Shown piece after piece: positions 1-12,927 of a DNA stretch of 64,000 bases. Within the stretch, counting starts at the first letter, position 1. Every line of letters begins with the position of its first letter. Location: positions 19,839 to 83,838 of the forward strand of contig LNET01000060.1 of NCBI GenBank assembly GCA_001464055.1, in the 5' to 3' direction. The notes under the pieces are model-generated. The model ran no database searches. It was not told the origin of the DNA and saw nothing but the letters and a program-made list of their open reading frames with translations. The DNA comes from Burkholderiales bacterium Ga0077543 (GTDB lineage Bacteria; Pseudomonadota; Gammaproteobacteria; Burkholderiales; Burkholderiaceae_C). A program made the translations under genes and the position numbers.

Positions 1-758
1 CAGTTCGCAAAGCCCTGGGCCGCTGCGTGCGGCGGCTTCAGCAGCGCCAGCCAGTACTCGGCGCGCACCTGCCAGGACGCCGGAAGCTCCACCACACGCA
101 GCGCGGCTTGCTCCATGCACGCCACGCGCGCATTGGTGCGGTAGACGACCATCACTTCGGCGTGCCCGGCCATCAGCAGCGCGGCATAGACGCTGCCTGC
201 TGCTGCCATGCCGGCGGGTGGCTGCGAGTTGGCCCCGCCGGTCAGCGGCAGCGCCTTGCGGCGCAGCCGCTGTGCACAACCGGGCGGGCCATCGCCACAG
301 GCTTCGATGCGGTCGAACAGCTGCATCGCGTAGTCGCCTGCGGGGTCGGCGCCCGGGGTGCTGGTGCCCAGCCGGGTGGCGGGGTCCAGCAGGCGCGCCA
401 GCAGGCTTTCGTTGCCGGGCTCGAAGCCTGGCGCCGCCAGCAGGCACAGCGTGTTGGCGGCGAAAGGCCGGGCCCAGACGGCCCGGCCGGCGGCCAGCAG
501 GGCCTGCGGCTGGATGGCGCTGGCCGAGGCATACAGGCTGGCAGGCTCACCCGCCAGAAGCCGCTGGTACAGCAGGCCCGACGCACCGAAGCGCAGGTCG
601 GGCACCTGTTGGCCGGCGCCCGCCAGGGTGGCGGCCAGGGCCTGGAAGACCGGCTTCAGGCTGCCTGCGGCCAGGATCGGCGCAGCGGCTGTGTCGGCGA
701 GTAGAGGACCGGGGTGGGCCGCGCAAGCGGCGGGCATGTCATCGTGGACAGAAGGCAT
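1..758 (-). CDS. ModA-like substrate-binding protein (partial, C-terminus beyond window edge)
   Basis: About 252 codons are visible before the reading frame leaves the window on the left, so the stop is not seen. The N-terminal part (ILAAGSLKPVFQALAATLA) has the AAGSL start typical of periplasmic molybdate-binding proteins, and GASGLLYQRLLAGEPASLYASA matches the following ligand-loop region, given here only as landmarks. The middle holds a SVYAALLMAGHAEVMVVYRT segment like the second lobe of the family. No hydrophobic signal peptide follows the chosen ATG, which is odd for a periplasmic binder; an in-frame TTG lies about 33 bases upstream at the end of the preceding pseudogene. The decayed DUF2478 gene just upstream supports a molybdenum locus. 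Family is clear, substrate is inferred. Confidence 0.72.
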   Translation of the reverse strand, partial: MPSVHDDMPAACAAHPGPLLADTAAAPILAAGSLKPVFQALAATLAGAGQQVPDLRFGASGLLYQRLLAGEPASLYASASAIQPQALLAAGRAVWARPFAANTLCLLAAPGFEPGNESLLARLLDPATRLGTSTPGADPAGDYAMQLFDRIEACGDGPPGCAQRLRRKALPLTGGANSQPPAGMAAAGSVYAALLMAGHAEVMVVYRTNARVACMEQAALRVVELPASWQVRAEYWLALLKPPHAAAQGFAN

Positions 759-787
759 CCATTCGATTGTTCCTGCGTCTCTCGCAT

Positions 788-1118
788 TCAACGATATGTC
801 TTCCCATGCATAGGCTGGCTGGCGCGCGACAGCACCGGGTCCAGCCAGGCCTGCAGGTCGTCGGCATTGGCTGGCAGCACCCTGGCGCCGCCCGTGAAGG
901 CCAGCCGGGCAGCCCCATGGCGCCTGGGCACGGCCGTGAGCAACGGAACGCCATGCGCCATCAGCGCCAGCAGTTCGGCCGCGAGGTCACCGCCCTCGGC
1001 TTCGAGACCGCCGAAGCGGTTGCTGATGACGTGCTCGGGTTCGGCATGCAGGGCGACCCTCCATCAGCAACGCGTCCACATCCCGGCTGCCGTCGTCGAG
1101 GATCGCCGCGGCCAGCAT
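788..1118 (-). pseudogene. Decayed DUF2478-type gene of a molybdenum locus
   Basis: Two pieces of a DUF2478-like protein lie in different frames. The N-terminal piece starts MLAAAILDDGSRDVDALLME, which resembles the family start (I-A-A-x-V ... D-x-D-x-L). The C-terminal piece reads NRFGGLEAEGGDLAAELLA then GVPLLTAV and FTGGA, the usual NRFG-x-x-E-A-E-G-G core and end of the family. Between them roughly 60-70 residues expected from relatives are absent and the frame changes near 1055-1060, so no single product can be made. The whole remnant is about 110 codons against a usual 160-190. It sits 29 bases before the ModA-like start, the normal neighbourhood for this family. The N-terminal match is weaker than the C-terminal one. 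Confidence 0.55.
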
Positions 1119-1173
1119 GGGGAGTTCGAAAGCCTCGTCGACGATGGACCTTGCATGTTCCGCCGGCCTGCCG

Positions 1174-1611
1174 TCAGCGGCCAGGGCCGACCGACGGCAT
1201 GAGCGGCTGCCGCTGCAGCAGGGCCGCTTCCTCGTCGGTCCACAGCCGCAGCCGCACCACGAAGTGCTGCCCACTGCCGTCTTCCAGCGAAAAGCTGCCG
1301 CTCTCGCCCGCGGCCACGTCCAGCGTGATTTCTGTGTCAGCCAGGTAGTCGCATTGCGCGCGGCTGGCATGGAAGGGCACGCCGTCGATGGCGCCCAGGC
1401 AGCGGTCGTCCGCCGTGAGCGGCATTTCGCCGGGGGCAAAACACATGGGGGTGCTGCCTTCGCAGCAGCCGTGCGACTGGTAGAAGTAAATCGCGCCATG
1501 GGCCAGGCGCAGCTGCGCGACGAGCGCGCGTGCGGCCGGTGTGGCGATGACGCGTTGGATCATGAGGGGGTTGTTGCGGCTCCAGCGCGGCGTGCGTTCG
1601 CACGCCGGCAT
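1174..1611 (-). CDS. DUF779 domain protein, partner of aldehyde dehydrogenase
   Basis: A 145-codon frame with the DUF779 signature: RVIATPAARALVAQLR, then YQSHGCCEGSTPMC with paired cysteines, and a C-terminal RLRLWTDEEAALL segment. Family members are small proteins encoded next to ExaC/AldB-type aldehyde dehydrogenases; their biochemical role is not settled, and the Cys-Cys-Glu/Asp-Gly motif suggests metal or redox chemistry. The first ATG (1611) lies only 9 bases after the dehydrogenase stop, implying cotranscription. A second in-frame ATG at 1563 begins MIQRVIATP and matches the usual family start better, so the true product may be about 129 residues. Confidence 0.82.
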   Translation of the reverse strand: MPACERTPRWSRNNPLMIQRVIATPAARALVAQLRLAHGAIYFYQSHGCCEGSTPMCFAPGEMPLTADDRCLGAIDGVPFHASRAQCDYLADTEITLDVAAGESGSFSLEDGSGQHFVVRLRLWTDEEAALLQRQPLMPSVGPGR

Positions 1612-1620
1612 GTCACACCG

Positions 1621-3141
<1,521 letters not shown>

Positions 3142-3245
3142 GGGGGTTCTCCTGATGCAAGGGGATGTGGGCAGGGTGGATGCCCGCCGCCTCGCACGGC
3201 GGTTCCGGACATCGCGTCGAGTTCGACGTGCCGGCATCGTGGCCC

Positions 3246-3261
3246 TGCAGGCCCGTTTCCA
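3246..3261 (-). promoter_or_regulatory. Candidate sigma-54 (-24/-12) promoter of exaC
   Basis: On the minus strand the sequence TGGAAACGGGCCTGCA keeps the GG-N10-GC spacing and matches 9 of 12 consensus positions of TGGCACG-N4-TTGCA. It would start transcription about 95 bases before the exaC ATG. ExaC/AcoD-type genes are often RpoN-dependent, which fits, but the match is moderate. Confidence 0.4.
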
Positions 3262-3309
3262 CACGCTGGGGCAAGCCCCTTGGATCAGGCTTGCATAGGT
3301 GTTGCACGC

Positions 3310-3326
3310 TGTGCCAAATCGGCACA
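3310..3326. promoter_or_regulatory. Inverted repeat, possible activator site upstream of exaC
   Basis: TGTGCC-AAATC-GGCACA is a perfect 6-base dyad with a 5-base spacer. It lies about 50-80 bases upstream of the candidate sigma-54 promoter, the usual distance for an enhancer-binding activator. The binding protein is unknown. Confidence 0.4.
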
Positions 3327-3478
3327 AGGGCTGTTCATCCGCGCCAACCGCCTGCTTCCTGCCGCGCACGGCCGTGGCTGCTTATCCTTGATCCGCCGAG
3401 CTAAGCACGTGGGTGTTGGGCATGTCGTCGATCATAGGCGCCGGGGTGATGGCCTGGGTTTGGCGGCGCCCGGGCCGC

Positions 3479-3913
3479 TCAGGCCGACTCGCCGCGCCAA
3501 GGGTTGAGCAGGGGTACGCGCGCTCGGGCGTAGTCGCCCGTGTCGCGGGTGACGACCGTCAGCCCGTGCTGCAGCGCCGTGGCGGCGATGATGAGGTCGG
3601 GTTGAGAAAAGGTGTGCCCTGCCTGGCGGCCTTCTTCGACCAGCAGCCTCCACTTGAACATGACGTCTTCCGACACAGCCAGTACACGCTGCTCGAACAG
3701 CGGCCTGATGCTGTGCGCCAGCCAGGCCTGCAGTTCAGCGCGACGGATGGCGTTGTCCAGGGTTTCGATGCCGAAGCGGATCTCGGCCAAGGTGACGGCG
3801 CTGAGGTAAAGATCGTCGAGCCGCTGGCTTTCGATGAACCGGCGCACCTTGGCATTGGGGCGCGGCCGGCGCAGCTCTGAGATGACGTTGGTGTCGAGCA
3901 GCCAGCCACTCAC
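3479..3913 (-). CDS. vapC: VapC-type PIN-domain toxin
   Basis: A 144-residue PIN-domain protein, the usual size for VapC ribonuclease toxins that cleave RNA (often initiator tRNA) when freed from antitoxin. Acidic active-site positions are visible: LLDTNVISE at the N-terminus, a middle TLAEIRFGIE, and DLIIAATAL followed by TRDTGDYA near the C-terminus. The start is GTG and overlaps the antitoxin stop by four bases (GTGA), so translation is coupled. The pair sits between malQ and exaC on the same strand. The PIN domain assignment is strong; the RNA target cannot be read from sequence. Confidence 0.92.
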   Translation of the reverse strand: MSGWLLDTNVISELRRPRPNAKVRRFIESQRLDDLYLSAVTLAEIRFGIETLDNAIRRAELQAWLAHSIRPLFEQRVLAVSEDVMFKWRLLVEEGRQAGHTFSQPDLIIAATALQHGLTVVTRDTGDYARARVPLLNPWRGESA

Positions 3914-4221
3914 AGCTTGACGGCCCGCACGGGCATCGGGCTGCGGCCGGGTTCGATGGCCAGCGTGCGGTACGGAGACGCGGCCAGCGCCTCGACCAGC
4001 AGATGGCCGCTGCGTTTCCCCTGCAAGCGCTGGAAGGTTTCGGCGTCGACGACCACCACCGCTGCCCTGCCATGCACCGTGACGTGCTGGGGGCCTTCGC
4101 TGTGCGCCAGGCGCACCAGTTCGCTGAAACGCGCCTTGGCGTCCTGCAGCCGCCAGGTGGGGTCGGGTTCGGATGCCACCGGCGTGCTGACGGGTTCGGG
4201 CGCAGCAGAGTTTCTGGTCAT
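3910..4221 (-). CDS. Phd/YefM-family antitoxin
   Basis: A 103-residue antitoxin with the Phd/YefM fold signature: WRLQDAKARFSELVRLA (helix 1 and 2) and then VTVHGRAAVVVVDAETFQRL. An unusually long proline- and serine-rich N-terminal tail of about 25 residues precedes the fold. The C-terminal 30 residues would wrap the toxin. The ATG at 4221 lies inside a perfect palindrome (4213-4231) that probably serves as the autoregulatory operator. There is no Shine-Dalgarno sequence and a TAATCT box lies 7 bases upstream of the ATG, suggesting a leaderless or nearly leaderless transcript. Confidence 0.85.
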   Translation of the reverse strand: MTRNSAAPEPVSTPVASEPDPTWRLQDAKARFSELVRLAHSEGPQHVTVHGRAAVVVVDAETFQRLQGKRSGHLLVEALAASPYRTLAIEPGRSPMPVRAVKL

Positions 4222-4231
4222 GCTGACCAGA
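4213..4231. promoter_or_regulatory. Toxin-antitoxin operator palindrome
   Basis: TCTGGTCA-TGC-TGACCAGA is a perfect 8-base inverted repeat with a 3-base centre, and the antitoxin start codon sits in that centre. Phd/YefM antitoxins bind such dyads to repress their own operon. The assignment to this antitoxin is by position. Confidence 0.6.
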
Positions 4232-4258
4232 TTAGCACAAGGTGCCAACCCGCTTCAA
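4229..4258 (-). promoter_or_regulatory. Candidate promoter of the toxin-antitoxin operon
   Basis: On the minus strand TTGAAG (4253-4258) is followed after 18 bases by TAATCT (4229-4234). The -35 box overlaps the last codons of malQ and the -10 box touches the operator palindrome. Transcription would begin at or next to the antitoxin ATG. Confidence 0.45.
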
Positions 4259-5754
4259 CGCCCGTACAGCCGCCCCAGTTCCGCCAGCCTTTGTGCATGC
4301 CAGGGCTGCACCTGCGCCCACTGGAAGCGCCAGCCCCACCAGCCGCTTTCCTGGCCGGGGTAATTCATCCGGCACTCCGTGGGTAGGGCCAGCACGTCCT
4401 GCAGCGGGTGCACGCAGGTGTCGGCCACGCTGGCCATGGCCGCGCGGATGAAGGTCCAGGGCATGTCGTGGCCGTCGGTGTTCAGGTAGCCGCGCGCGTA
4501 GTGGCGTTCGTGGTCGGTGGCGCTGGCCCACCAGCCGGCGACGGTGTCGTTGTCGTGCGTGCCGGTGTAGACCACGGTGTCGGGCTCGTGGTTGTGCGGC
4601 AAGAAGCGGTCAGTCGCGTCGCCGTTGAACGCGAACTGCAGGATGCGCATGCCGGGTAGGCCGAACTTCTTGCGCAGGGCTTCGACGTCGGGGGTGATGA
4701 CGCCCAGGTCTTCGGCAATGATGGGCATCGGCCCCAGTGCCTTGTTGATGGCCTTGAACAGCGCCTCGCCCGGGCCGGGCAGCCAGCGGCCGTTCATCGC
4801 CGTGGGTTCGCTGGCCGGGATCTCCCAGTAGCCGGCAAAGCCGCGGAAGTGGTCGATGCGCACGATGTCCACCAGCTCGAAGGTACGGCGGATGCGCTCC
4901 ACCCACCAGGCATAGCCGTCTTTCGCATGTTCGGCCCAGCGGTACAGCGGGTTGCCCCAGCGCTGGCCGGTGGCGGCGAAGAAGTCCGGCGGCACCCCGG
5001 CCACGACGGTGGGGCGGCCGGCGCTGTCCAGTTCGAAGAGCTGCTGGTTGGCCCAGACCTCGGCGCTCAGGTAGGCGATGAAGATCGGCGTGTCGCCGAT
5101 GACCTGCACGCCCTTGCCGTTGGCGTAGGCCTTCAGGGCCGCCCACTGGCGGTAGAAACGCCACTGGCAGAACTGCCAGAAGGCGATGCGTTCTGCATGC
5201 TTGGCGGTGGCGGCGGCCAGCGCCGCGGGTTCGCGCCGGGCCAGGGCCGGCTCCCATTCGCACCAGTCTTTCCAGCCGCAGTTCTCGCACAGGCTCATGA
5301 ACAGCGCGTAGTCGGTCAGCCAGCTGGCGTGCTCGGCGTGGAAGGCGGCGAAATCTTCGCGCTGCGCGGCCGTGCCCTTGGCCGCGAAGCGCGCTGCCGC
5401 CTTGGCCAGGCGTTCCATGCGGAAGGGGTACATCAGGCTGAAGTCGATCTGCGCTTCGGCCGCAGCACCGGCCAGCCCGGGCGGCGGGCTCAGGTCGGCG
5501 ACGTCCAGCCAGCCTTGCTGCTGCAGTTCGGCCAGGTCGACGAGCAGTGCATTGCCGGCAAAGGCCGAATTGCTCATGTAGGGCGAATTGCCCGGGCCGA
5601 TGCCGGCCAGCGGAAGCAGCTGCCACAGCTTCTGGCCGGCCGCCACCAGCCAGTCGACGAAGTGGTAGGCCTCGGGCCCGAAGTCGCCCGAACCGTGCGG
5701 GCCGGGCAGGGAAGTGGGGTGCAGCAGCACCCCGCTGGCGCGCGGGAATCTCAT
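4255..5754 (-). CDS. malQ: 4-alpha-glucanotransferase (amylomaltase)
   Basis: A 499-residue GH77 enzyme starting [20 protein letters not shown], the standard short-form MalQ start. Catalytic segments are visible: DIVRIDHFRGF with the nucleophile Asp, IIAEDLGVITPDV with the acid/base Glu, and YTGTHDNDTVAGW with the third carboxylate. It transfers glucan chains between maltodextrins, working with the debranching enzyme and phosphorylase during glycogen turnover. Its start overlaps the glgX stop by four bases (ATGA), so it is the last gene of the glgP-glgB-glgX-malQ block. Confidence is very high. Confidence 0.97.
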   Translation of the reverse strand: MRFPRASGVLLHPTSLPGPHGSGDFGPEAYHFVDWLVAAGQKLWQLLPLAGIGPGNSPYMSNSAFAGNALLVDLAELQQQGWLDVADLSPPPGLAGAAAEAQIDFSLMYPFRMERLAKAAARFAAKGTAAQREDFAAFHAEHASWLTDYALFMSLCENCGWKDWCEWEPALARREPAALAAATAKHAERIAFWQFCQWRFYRQWAALKAYANGKGVQVIGDTPIFIAYLSAEVWANQQLFELDSAGRPTVVAGVPPDFFAATGQRWGNPLYRWAEHAKDGYAWWVERIRRTFELVDIVRIDHFRGFAGYWEIPASEPTAMNGRWLPGPGEALFKAINKALGPMPIIAEDLGVITPDVEALRKKFGLPGMRILQFAFNGDATDRFLPHNHEPDTVVYTGTHDNDTVAGWWASATDHERHYARGYLNTDGHDMPWTFIRAAMASVADTCVHPLQDVLALPTECRMNYPGQESGWWGWRFQWAQVQPWHAQRLAELGRLYGR

Positions 5755-7901
5755 CGGGCGGGTCCTACGGGTTCGGGCAGGGCACGCAGCAGCACCAGGC
5801 TGCGGGCGCGAAGGTTGAAGTGGTCTGCCGCAGGACCGGCGGCTTGCGCGGCGCGGCGCCAGGGGCTGCGGCCGTCGGGGTTGGCGCTGTCGAGTTCGGC
5901 CAACCAGCCACCCGGGGGCAGGCGGAAGCTGGCGTCCATGTTGCGGCCGTTGATCATCAGCAGCAGCGGTGCGCCGCCGCCGCCAGGCGCGCCGATGAAC
6001 GCGCCCATGATGCGCGACATGCGGTTGTCCCAGTGCTCGGGTGTCATCGGTTCGCCCACGCGGCGCAGCCAGGCCAGGTCGGCCAGGCCGCGGGCGTCGG
6101 CCACGCCGGTGTACCAGCGCGGGCCCAGCGGCAGCAGCCGCTTGCGCAACGCGATCAGGTGGGCCGTGTAGTCCAGCAGGCTTGCGTCGGCGCGGCTCCA
6201 GTCGATCCAGGTGATGGCGTTGTCCTGGCAGTAGGGGTTGTTGTTGCCGCCCTGGCTGTGGCCCAGTTCGTCACCGGCGGCCAGCATCGGCGTGCCCTGG
6301 GCCAGCAGCAGGGTGGCCAGCAGCGCGCGCTGCAGCCGGGCGCGCAGGGCCAGCACCTGGGGGTCGGTGGTGGGACCTTCCCAGCCGCAGTTCCAGCTGA
6401 GGTTGTGGCCATGGCCGTCGCGGTTGTCTTCCAGGTTGGCCTGGTTGTGCTTCAGGTCGTAGCTCACCAGGTCGGCCAGCGTGAAGCCGTCGTGGCTGGC
6501 GATGTAGTTGATGCTCTCGGTGGGCGGGCGCTGCCGCGACTGGAACAGGTCGCTGCTGCCGGCCAGGCGCAGGGCCATCTCGCCGCGGGTGCAGTCGCCG
6601 CCCAGCCAGAAGGCGCGCGTGGTGTCGCGGAAGTGGTCGTTCCATTCGGCCCAGCCGCGCGGGAAGTTGCCCACCTGGTAGCCGTCGGGGCCGATGTCCC
6701 AGGGCTCGGCGATCATCTTCGTGCCCTGCAGCACCGGGTCCTGCAGCACGGCCTTGAAGAAGGGGCCGTCGCGTTCGAAGCCCTGGTCGCCGCGGCCCAG
6801 CACCGGGCCCAGGTCGAAGCGGAAGCCGTCGACGTGGAAGTCCTGCACCCAGTACCGCAGGCTGTCCATCACCATCTGCAGCACGCGCGGGTGGCGCACG
6901 TCGACGGTATTGCCGCAGCCGCTGAAGTTCTCGAAGCGGTCTTTGGCGTCGGGCGGCAGCCGGTACCAGCTGGCGTTGTCCAGCCCGCGCCAGCTCAGTG
7001 TTGCGCCGCGTTCGTCGCCTTCGCAGGTGTGGTTGTAGACGACGTCGAGGATGACCTCGATGCCGGCCGCATGCAGGCGCTGTACCAGGCGGCGGAATTC
7101 GTCGCGCGCTGCTCCGGGCTCGGCCGATGAGGCATAGCGCGGTTCGGGGCAGAAAAAGCCCAGGGTGTTGTAGCCCCAGTGGTTGACCAGGCCGTGGTCG
7201 ACCAGGCGCGCTTCGCTCAGCAGCTGGTGCACCGGCAGCAGGCTCACCGCGGTGACGCCCAGCCGCTGCAGGTGGGCCACGGCCGTGTCGTGCGCCATGC
7301 CTGCATAGGTGCCGCGCAGGGCTTCGGGCACACCCGCAAGCAGCTTGGTGAAGCTGCGCACGTGCACTTCGTACAGCACGCTGGTGGCCAGCGGCGTGCG
7401 CGGGTGGGTGTCGCCCTGCCAGTCGAAGCTGTCGTGCACCACCCGCGCCTTGTGTGCCCAGCGCGAGTTGTCGCGGGTGTCCATGTCGGCAGGATGTTCG
7501 GCGTCGTGGCCCATGTGCGGCGCCTGCCAGCTGAAACCGCCCGCCGGTGCCACGATCTCGCGGGCCCAGGGGTCCAGCAGCAGCTTGTAGGGGTTGAAGC
7601 GGTGGCCGCGGTCGGGCCGCCAGGGGCCCTGGGCGCGCAGGCCATAAACCAGCCCGGCGCCAGCGCCTGGCAGGAAGCCGTGGAAGACATTGCCGCTTCT
7701 GGCTGGCAGCGGCACGCGGGCCAGCTCGACACTGCCTTCGGCGTCGAACACGCACAGCTCCAGCTGCGTGGCGTGGGCCGAGAACACCGCGAAATTGACG
7801 CCGCCGTCGCGCACGCTGGCGCCCATGGGCCAGGGCCGGCCTTCCTGCAGCGGCGCCAGGGCGGGTGCGGCAGGCCGGGTAGGGGTGTTCAGTCTGTCCA
7901 T
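5751..7901 (-). CDS. glgX: Glycogen debranching enzyme (isoamylase type)
   Basis: A 716-residue GH13 debranching enzyme. The N-terminal half carries the carbohydrate-binding module start [18 protein letters not shown]; the barrel shows [13 protein letters not shown] with the nucleophile Asp, [13 protein letters not shown] with the acid/base Glu, and [15 protein letters not shown] with the third carboxylate. It removes alpha-1,6 side chains trimmed by phosphorylase. The chosen ATG ([13 protein letters not shown]) overlaps the end of glgB by 13 bases. Longer upstream codons exist but lie in the glgB coding sequence and look like shadow. Confidence 0.96.
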   Translation of the reverse strand: MDRLNTPTRPAAPALAPLQEGRPWPMGASVRDGGVNFAVFSAHATQLELCVFDAEGSVELARVPLPARSGNVFHGFLPGAGAGLVYGLRAQGPWRPDRGHRFNPYKLLLDPWAREIVAPAGGFSWQAPHMGHDAEHPADMDTRDNSRWAHKARVVHDSFDWQGDTHPRTPLATSVLYEVHVRSFTKLLAGVPEALRGTYAGMAHDTAVAHLQRLGVTAVSLLPVHQLLSEARLVDHGLVNHWGYNTLGFFCPEPRYASSAEPGAARDEFRRLVQRLHAAGIEVILDVVYNHTCEGDERGATLSWRGLDNASWYRLPPDAKDRFENFSGCGNTVDVRHPRVLQMVMDSLRYWVQDFHVDGFRFDLGPVLGRGDQGFERDGPFFKAVLQDPVLQGTKMIAEPWDIGPDGYQVGNFPRGWAEWNDHFRDTTRAFWLGGDCTRGEMALRLAGSSDLFQSRQRPPTESINYIASHDGFTLADLVSYDLKHNQANLEDNRDGHGHNLSWNCGWEGPTTDPQVLALRARLQRALLATLLLAQGTPMLAAGDELGHSQGGNNNPYCQDNAITWIDWSRADASLLDYTAHLIALRKRLLPLGPRWYTGVADARGLADLAWLRRVGEPMTPEHWDNRMSRIMGAFIGAPGGGGAPLLLMINGRNMDASFRLPPGGWLAELDSANPDGRSPWRRAAQAAGPAADHFNLRARSLVLLRALPEPVGPAR

Positions 7902-10099
7902 TCCAGGAAAACGGTGGCCAGCGGCGGCAGGCTCAGGACGATGGACTGCGCGCGGCCGTGGCTGGGCACGGCTTCTGTCGTGGCGGCGCCCAGCGGCGTG
8001 CCGACATTGCTGCCGCCGTAATGGCTGGAATCGGTGTTGAGCCGTTCGCGCCAGCTGCCAGCCCAGGGCACACCCAGGCGGAAGCCGTGATGCACCACGG
8101 GCGCGAAGTTGCACACCACCAGCATCAGCTGCCCTTCGGCCGACTTGCGCAGGAAGCTCAGGCAGCTGCGGCGTGCGTCCTCATGGTCGATCCACTCGAA
8201 ACCGGCGCCGGTGAAGTCCTGTTCGAACAAGGCCGGGCAGCGCCGGTACAGGGCGTTGAGGTCACGCACCAGGTTCTGCAAGCCGCGGTGCCTGGGGTCT
8301 GACGGCGCGTCCAGCAGGTGCCAGTCCAGGCTGGCGTCATGGTTCCATTCGCGTTCCTGGCCAAACTCGCAGCCCATGAACAGCAGCTTCTTGCCGGGGT
8401 GGCCCCACATGAAGCCGAGATAGGCGCGCAGGTTCGCGAACTTCTGCCAGCGGTCGCCGGGCATCTTCGCCAGCAGGCTGCCTTTGCCGTGCACCACTTC
8501 GTCGTGGCTGATGGGCAGCACGAAGTTCTCGTTGAAGGCATACACCAGCCCGAAGCTCAGCTCGCCCTGGTGGTAGGGGCGGTGGATGGGGTCGCGCTGC
8601 ATGTACTGCAGGGTGTCGTGCATCCAGCCCATGTTCCACTTGTAGTGGAAGCCCAGCCCGCCAGCCCAGGTGGGGCGGCTCACCGCGGGGAAGGCGGTGC
8701 TTTCCTCGGCCAGGGTCACGGCCTGCGGGCGCTCGCCGCCCACCACTTCGTTCGTGCGCTTGAGGAAGGCGATGGCTTCCAGGTTCTCGCGCCCGCCGTG
8801 GGCGTTGGGAATCCACTCGCCGGCCTTGCGGCTGTAGTCGCGGTACAGCATGGAGGCCACCGCGTCCACGCGCAGGCCGTCGATGTCGAAGCGCTCCAGC
8901 CAGTACAGCGCGCTGGCCACCAGGAAGTTGCGCACCTCGGTGCGGCCGAAGTTGTAGATGAGGGTGTTCCAGTCGTTGTGGAAACCCTCGCGGCGATCGG
9001 CGTATTCGTAGAGATGGGTGCCGTCGAATTCGGCCAGGCCATGGGCGTCGGTGGGGAAGTGCGCCGGCACCCAGTCCAGCAGCACGCCCAGGCCAGCGGC
9101 GTGCGCGGCGTCGACGAAGCGGCGAAAGCCGGCTGCAGAGCCGCCCGTGGCGCTGTCCTGCGGACTGGCGAAGCGGGCGGTGGGCGAAAACAGGCCCAGC
9201 GTCTGGTAGCCCCAGCTGCCATCGAACGGGTGTTCGCTCACCGGCAGCAGCTCCAGGTGGGTGAAGCCCATGTCGCTGGCATAAGGCACCAGGGTGGCGG
9301 CCAGCTCGTCCCAGTTCAGCCAGCGGTCACCTTCTTCGGGCCTGCGGCGCCAGCTGGCCAGATGCACTTCGTAAATGGACATCGGCGCGTCCAGCGCATT
9401 GGCGGCCTGGCGCTGCGGCGAAGGCGGGGCAAAGGGCGGCATCGTCGCCACGATGCTGGCGGTGGCCGGGCGCGATTCGCTCTGGCGGGCGTAGGGGTCG
9501 GCCTTTTGCGGCAGCAGCCGGCCGTCGGCGGCCAGCAGCTCGAACTTGTAGCGGGCGCCTTCGCCCACCCCCGGCAGGAACAGCTCCCAGACGCCGCATT
9601 CGCGCCGCAGCCGCATGGGGTGGCGGCGGCCGTCCCACAGGTTGAAGTCGCCAACCACGCTGACGCGGCTGGCGTTGGGCGCCCAGACGGCGAAGGCCGT
9701 GCCGTCCACGCCTTCCATCTGGCAGGGGTTCGCACCCAGCACCTCGTAGGGGCGCAGGTGTTTGCCTTCGCCCAGCAGCCAGACGTCCATCTCGCCCAGC
9801 ACTTTGCCGAAACGGTAGGGGTCTTCCAGCGTCGATTCGCTGCCATCGGCCCAGCGCACACCCAGCCGATAGGCGCCGCCGGGCCAGGGCCCTTCGAACA
9901 GGCCGTCTTCGTGGCGCATGCCCAGTGGAGCGGGCTGGGCCGGAGCACTGCCCAGAGGCAAGACCCAGACCGTGCTGGCACCGGGCAGGAAGGCGCGCAC
10001 CCGGTTGCTGCCGTCGGCCCCGGGGTGCAGGCCCAGCACGGCACAGGGGTCGGGGTGGCGCCCCAGGCGCAGCCATTCGGCGTCTTGCAAGCTCAACAT
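7889..10099 (-). CDS. glgB: 1,4-alpha-glucan branching enzyme
   Basis: A 736-residue branching enzyme close to the E. coli length. It begins [20 protein letters not shown], has the N-terminal CBM48 region, then the barrel with [18 protein letters not shown] (nucleophile Asp), [14 protein letters not shown] (acid/base Glu) and [15 protein letters not shown] (third carboxylate). It makes the alpha-1,6 branches of glycogen. No clear Shine-Dalgarno sequence precedes the ATG; no better upstream start was found. It lies 43 bases after glgP and overlaps glgX, consistent with one operon. Confidence 0.96.
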   Translation of the reverse strand: MLSLQDAEWLRLGRHPDPCAVLGLHPGADGSNRVRAFLPGASTVWVLPLGSAPAQPAPLGMRHEDGLFEGPWPGGAYRLGVRWADGSESTLEDPYRFGKVLGEMDVWLLGEGKHLRPYEVLGANPCQMEGVDGTAFAVWAPNASRVSVVGDFNLWDGRRHPMRLRRECGVWELFLPGVGEGARYKFELLAADGRLLPQKADPYARQSESRPATASIVATMPPFAPPSPQRQAANALDAPMSIYEVHLASWRRRPEEGDRWLNWDELAATLVPYASDMGFTHLELLPVSEHPFDGSWGYQTLGLFSPTARFASPQDSATGGSAAGFRRFVDAAHAAGLGVLLDWVPAHFPTDAHGLAEFDGTHLYEYADRREGFHNDWNTLIYNFGRTEVRNFLVASALYWLERFDIDGLRVDAVASMLYRDYSRKAGEWIPNAHGGRENLEAIAFLKRTNEVVGGERPQAVTLAEESTAFPAVSRPTWAGGLGFHYKWNMGWMHDTLQYMQRDPIHRPYHQGELSFGLVYAFNENFVLPISHDEVVHGKGSLLAKMPGDRWQKFANLRAYLGFMWGHPGKKLLFMGCEFGQEREWNHDASLDWHLLDAPSDPRHRGLQNLVRDLNALYRRCPALFEQDFTGAGFEWIDHEDARRSCLSFLRKSAEGQLMLVVCNFAPVVHHGFRLGVPWAGSWRERLNTDSSHYGGSNVGTPLGAATTEAVPSHGRAQSIVLSLPPLATVFLEWTD

Positions 10100-10142
10100 C
10101 GTGACTGCATTGTCAGGGTGTCCTGCGCGCCAGCGCGCTGCA

Positions 10143-12581
<2,439 letters not shown>

Positions 12582-12927
12582 GGGCGGTGACTTTGGGGCA
12601 TGTGCTGATGGGGCTTGCAGGGGCCGTGCCATGCCATCACGGTGGCAGGGGCCGAACGTCTGGAGTGTCCTTGATCGGCCCGACAGCCGTCAACGCGGCA
12701 GCGCCAGGGGCAATGTAGTTTTGCTACAAAATCAGGACATGCCGCCTGTTTCACCAATCGGTGGAAAATGATCCCAGGTCCGATCTCAGTAGCGCACGTG
12801 TTTTTGAACAAGCATTTGGCTGAGATTCTTAAAGCCAGATCGCGCTGGGCTCAACAGGGTTCAGATCGTACTCGTCCAGCGCCGCTGTGCCGGGTGGTGT
12901 AATTTTCTTGCAGAATCAGGAGACAAC
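12582..12927. other. Divergent glgP/glgC promoter region
   Basis: This 346-base region separates glgP (left) and glgC (right). Its middle is more AT-rich than its flanks. It contains a 5-base dyad at 12714-12728, a weak minus-strand promoter candidate (TTGACG at 12688-12693, then GACACT at 12664-12669, spacer 18), and an AGGAGA ribosome site just before glgC. A TGTAATTTT run about 30 bases before the glgC ATG could be an extended -10 box. No open frame of interest was seen. Confidence 0.5.
12714..12728. promoter_or_regulatory. Inverted repeat in the glg divergent region
   Basis: TGTAG-TTTTG-CTACA is a perfect 5-base dyad flanked by A/T bases. Its position between the two glg promoters suggests an operator, but TTTTGTAGC-like motifs are also common in promoters of this group of bacteria, so the role is open. 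Confidence 0.35.

Larger units (their letters stand above)
3142..3478. other. Intergenic region upstream of exaC
   Basis: This 337-base stretch lies between the toxin gene stop and the exaC start, both on the minus strand. It holds the exaC ribosome site (AGGAGA), a candidate -24/-12 element at 3246-3261 and a perfect inverted repeat at 3310-3326. No convincing open frame with family-like content was seen. Confidence 0.6.

Noticed and set aside
3302..3316. TGGCAC...TGCAA as a sigma-54 promoter on the minus strand
   Set aside because: GG to GC spacing is 8 bases, two short of the required 10; the element at 3246-3261 has the right spacing.
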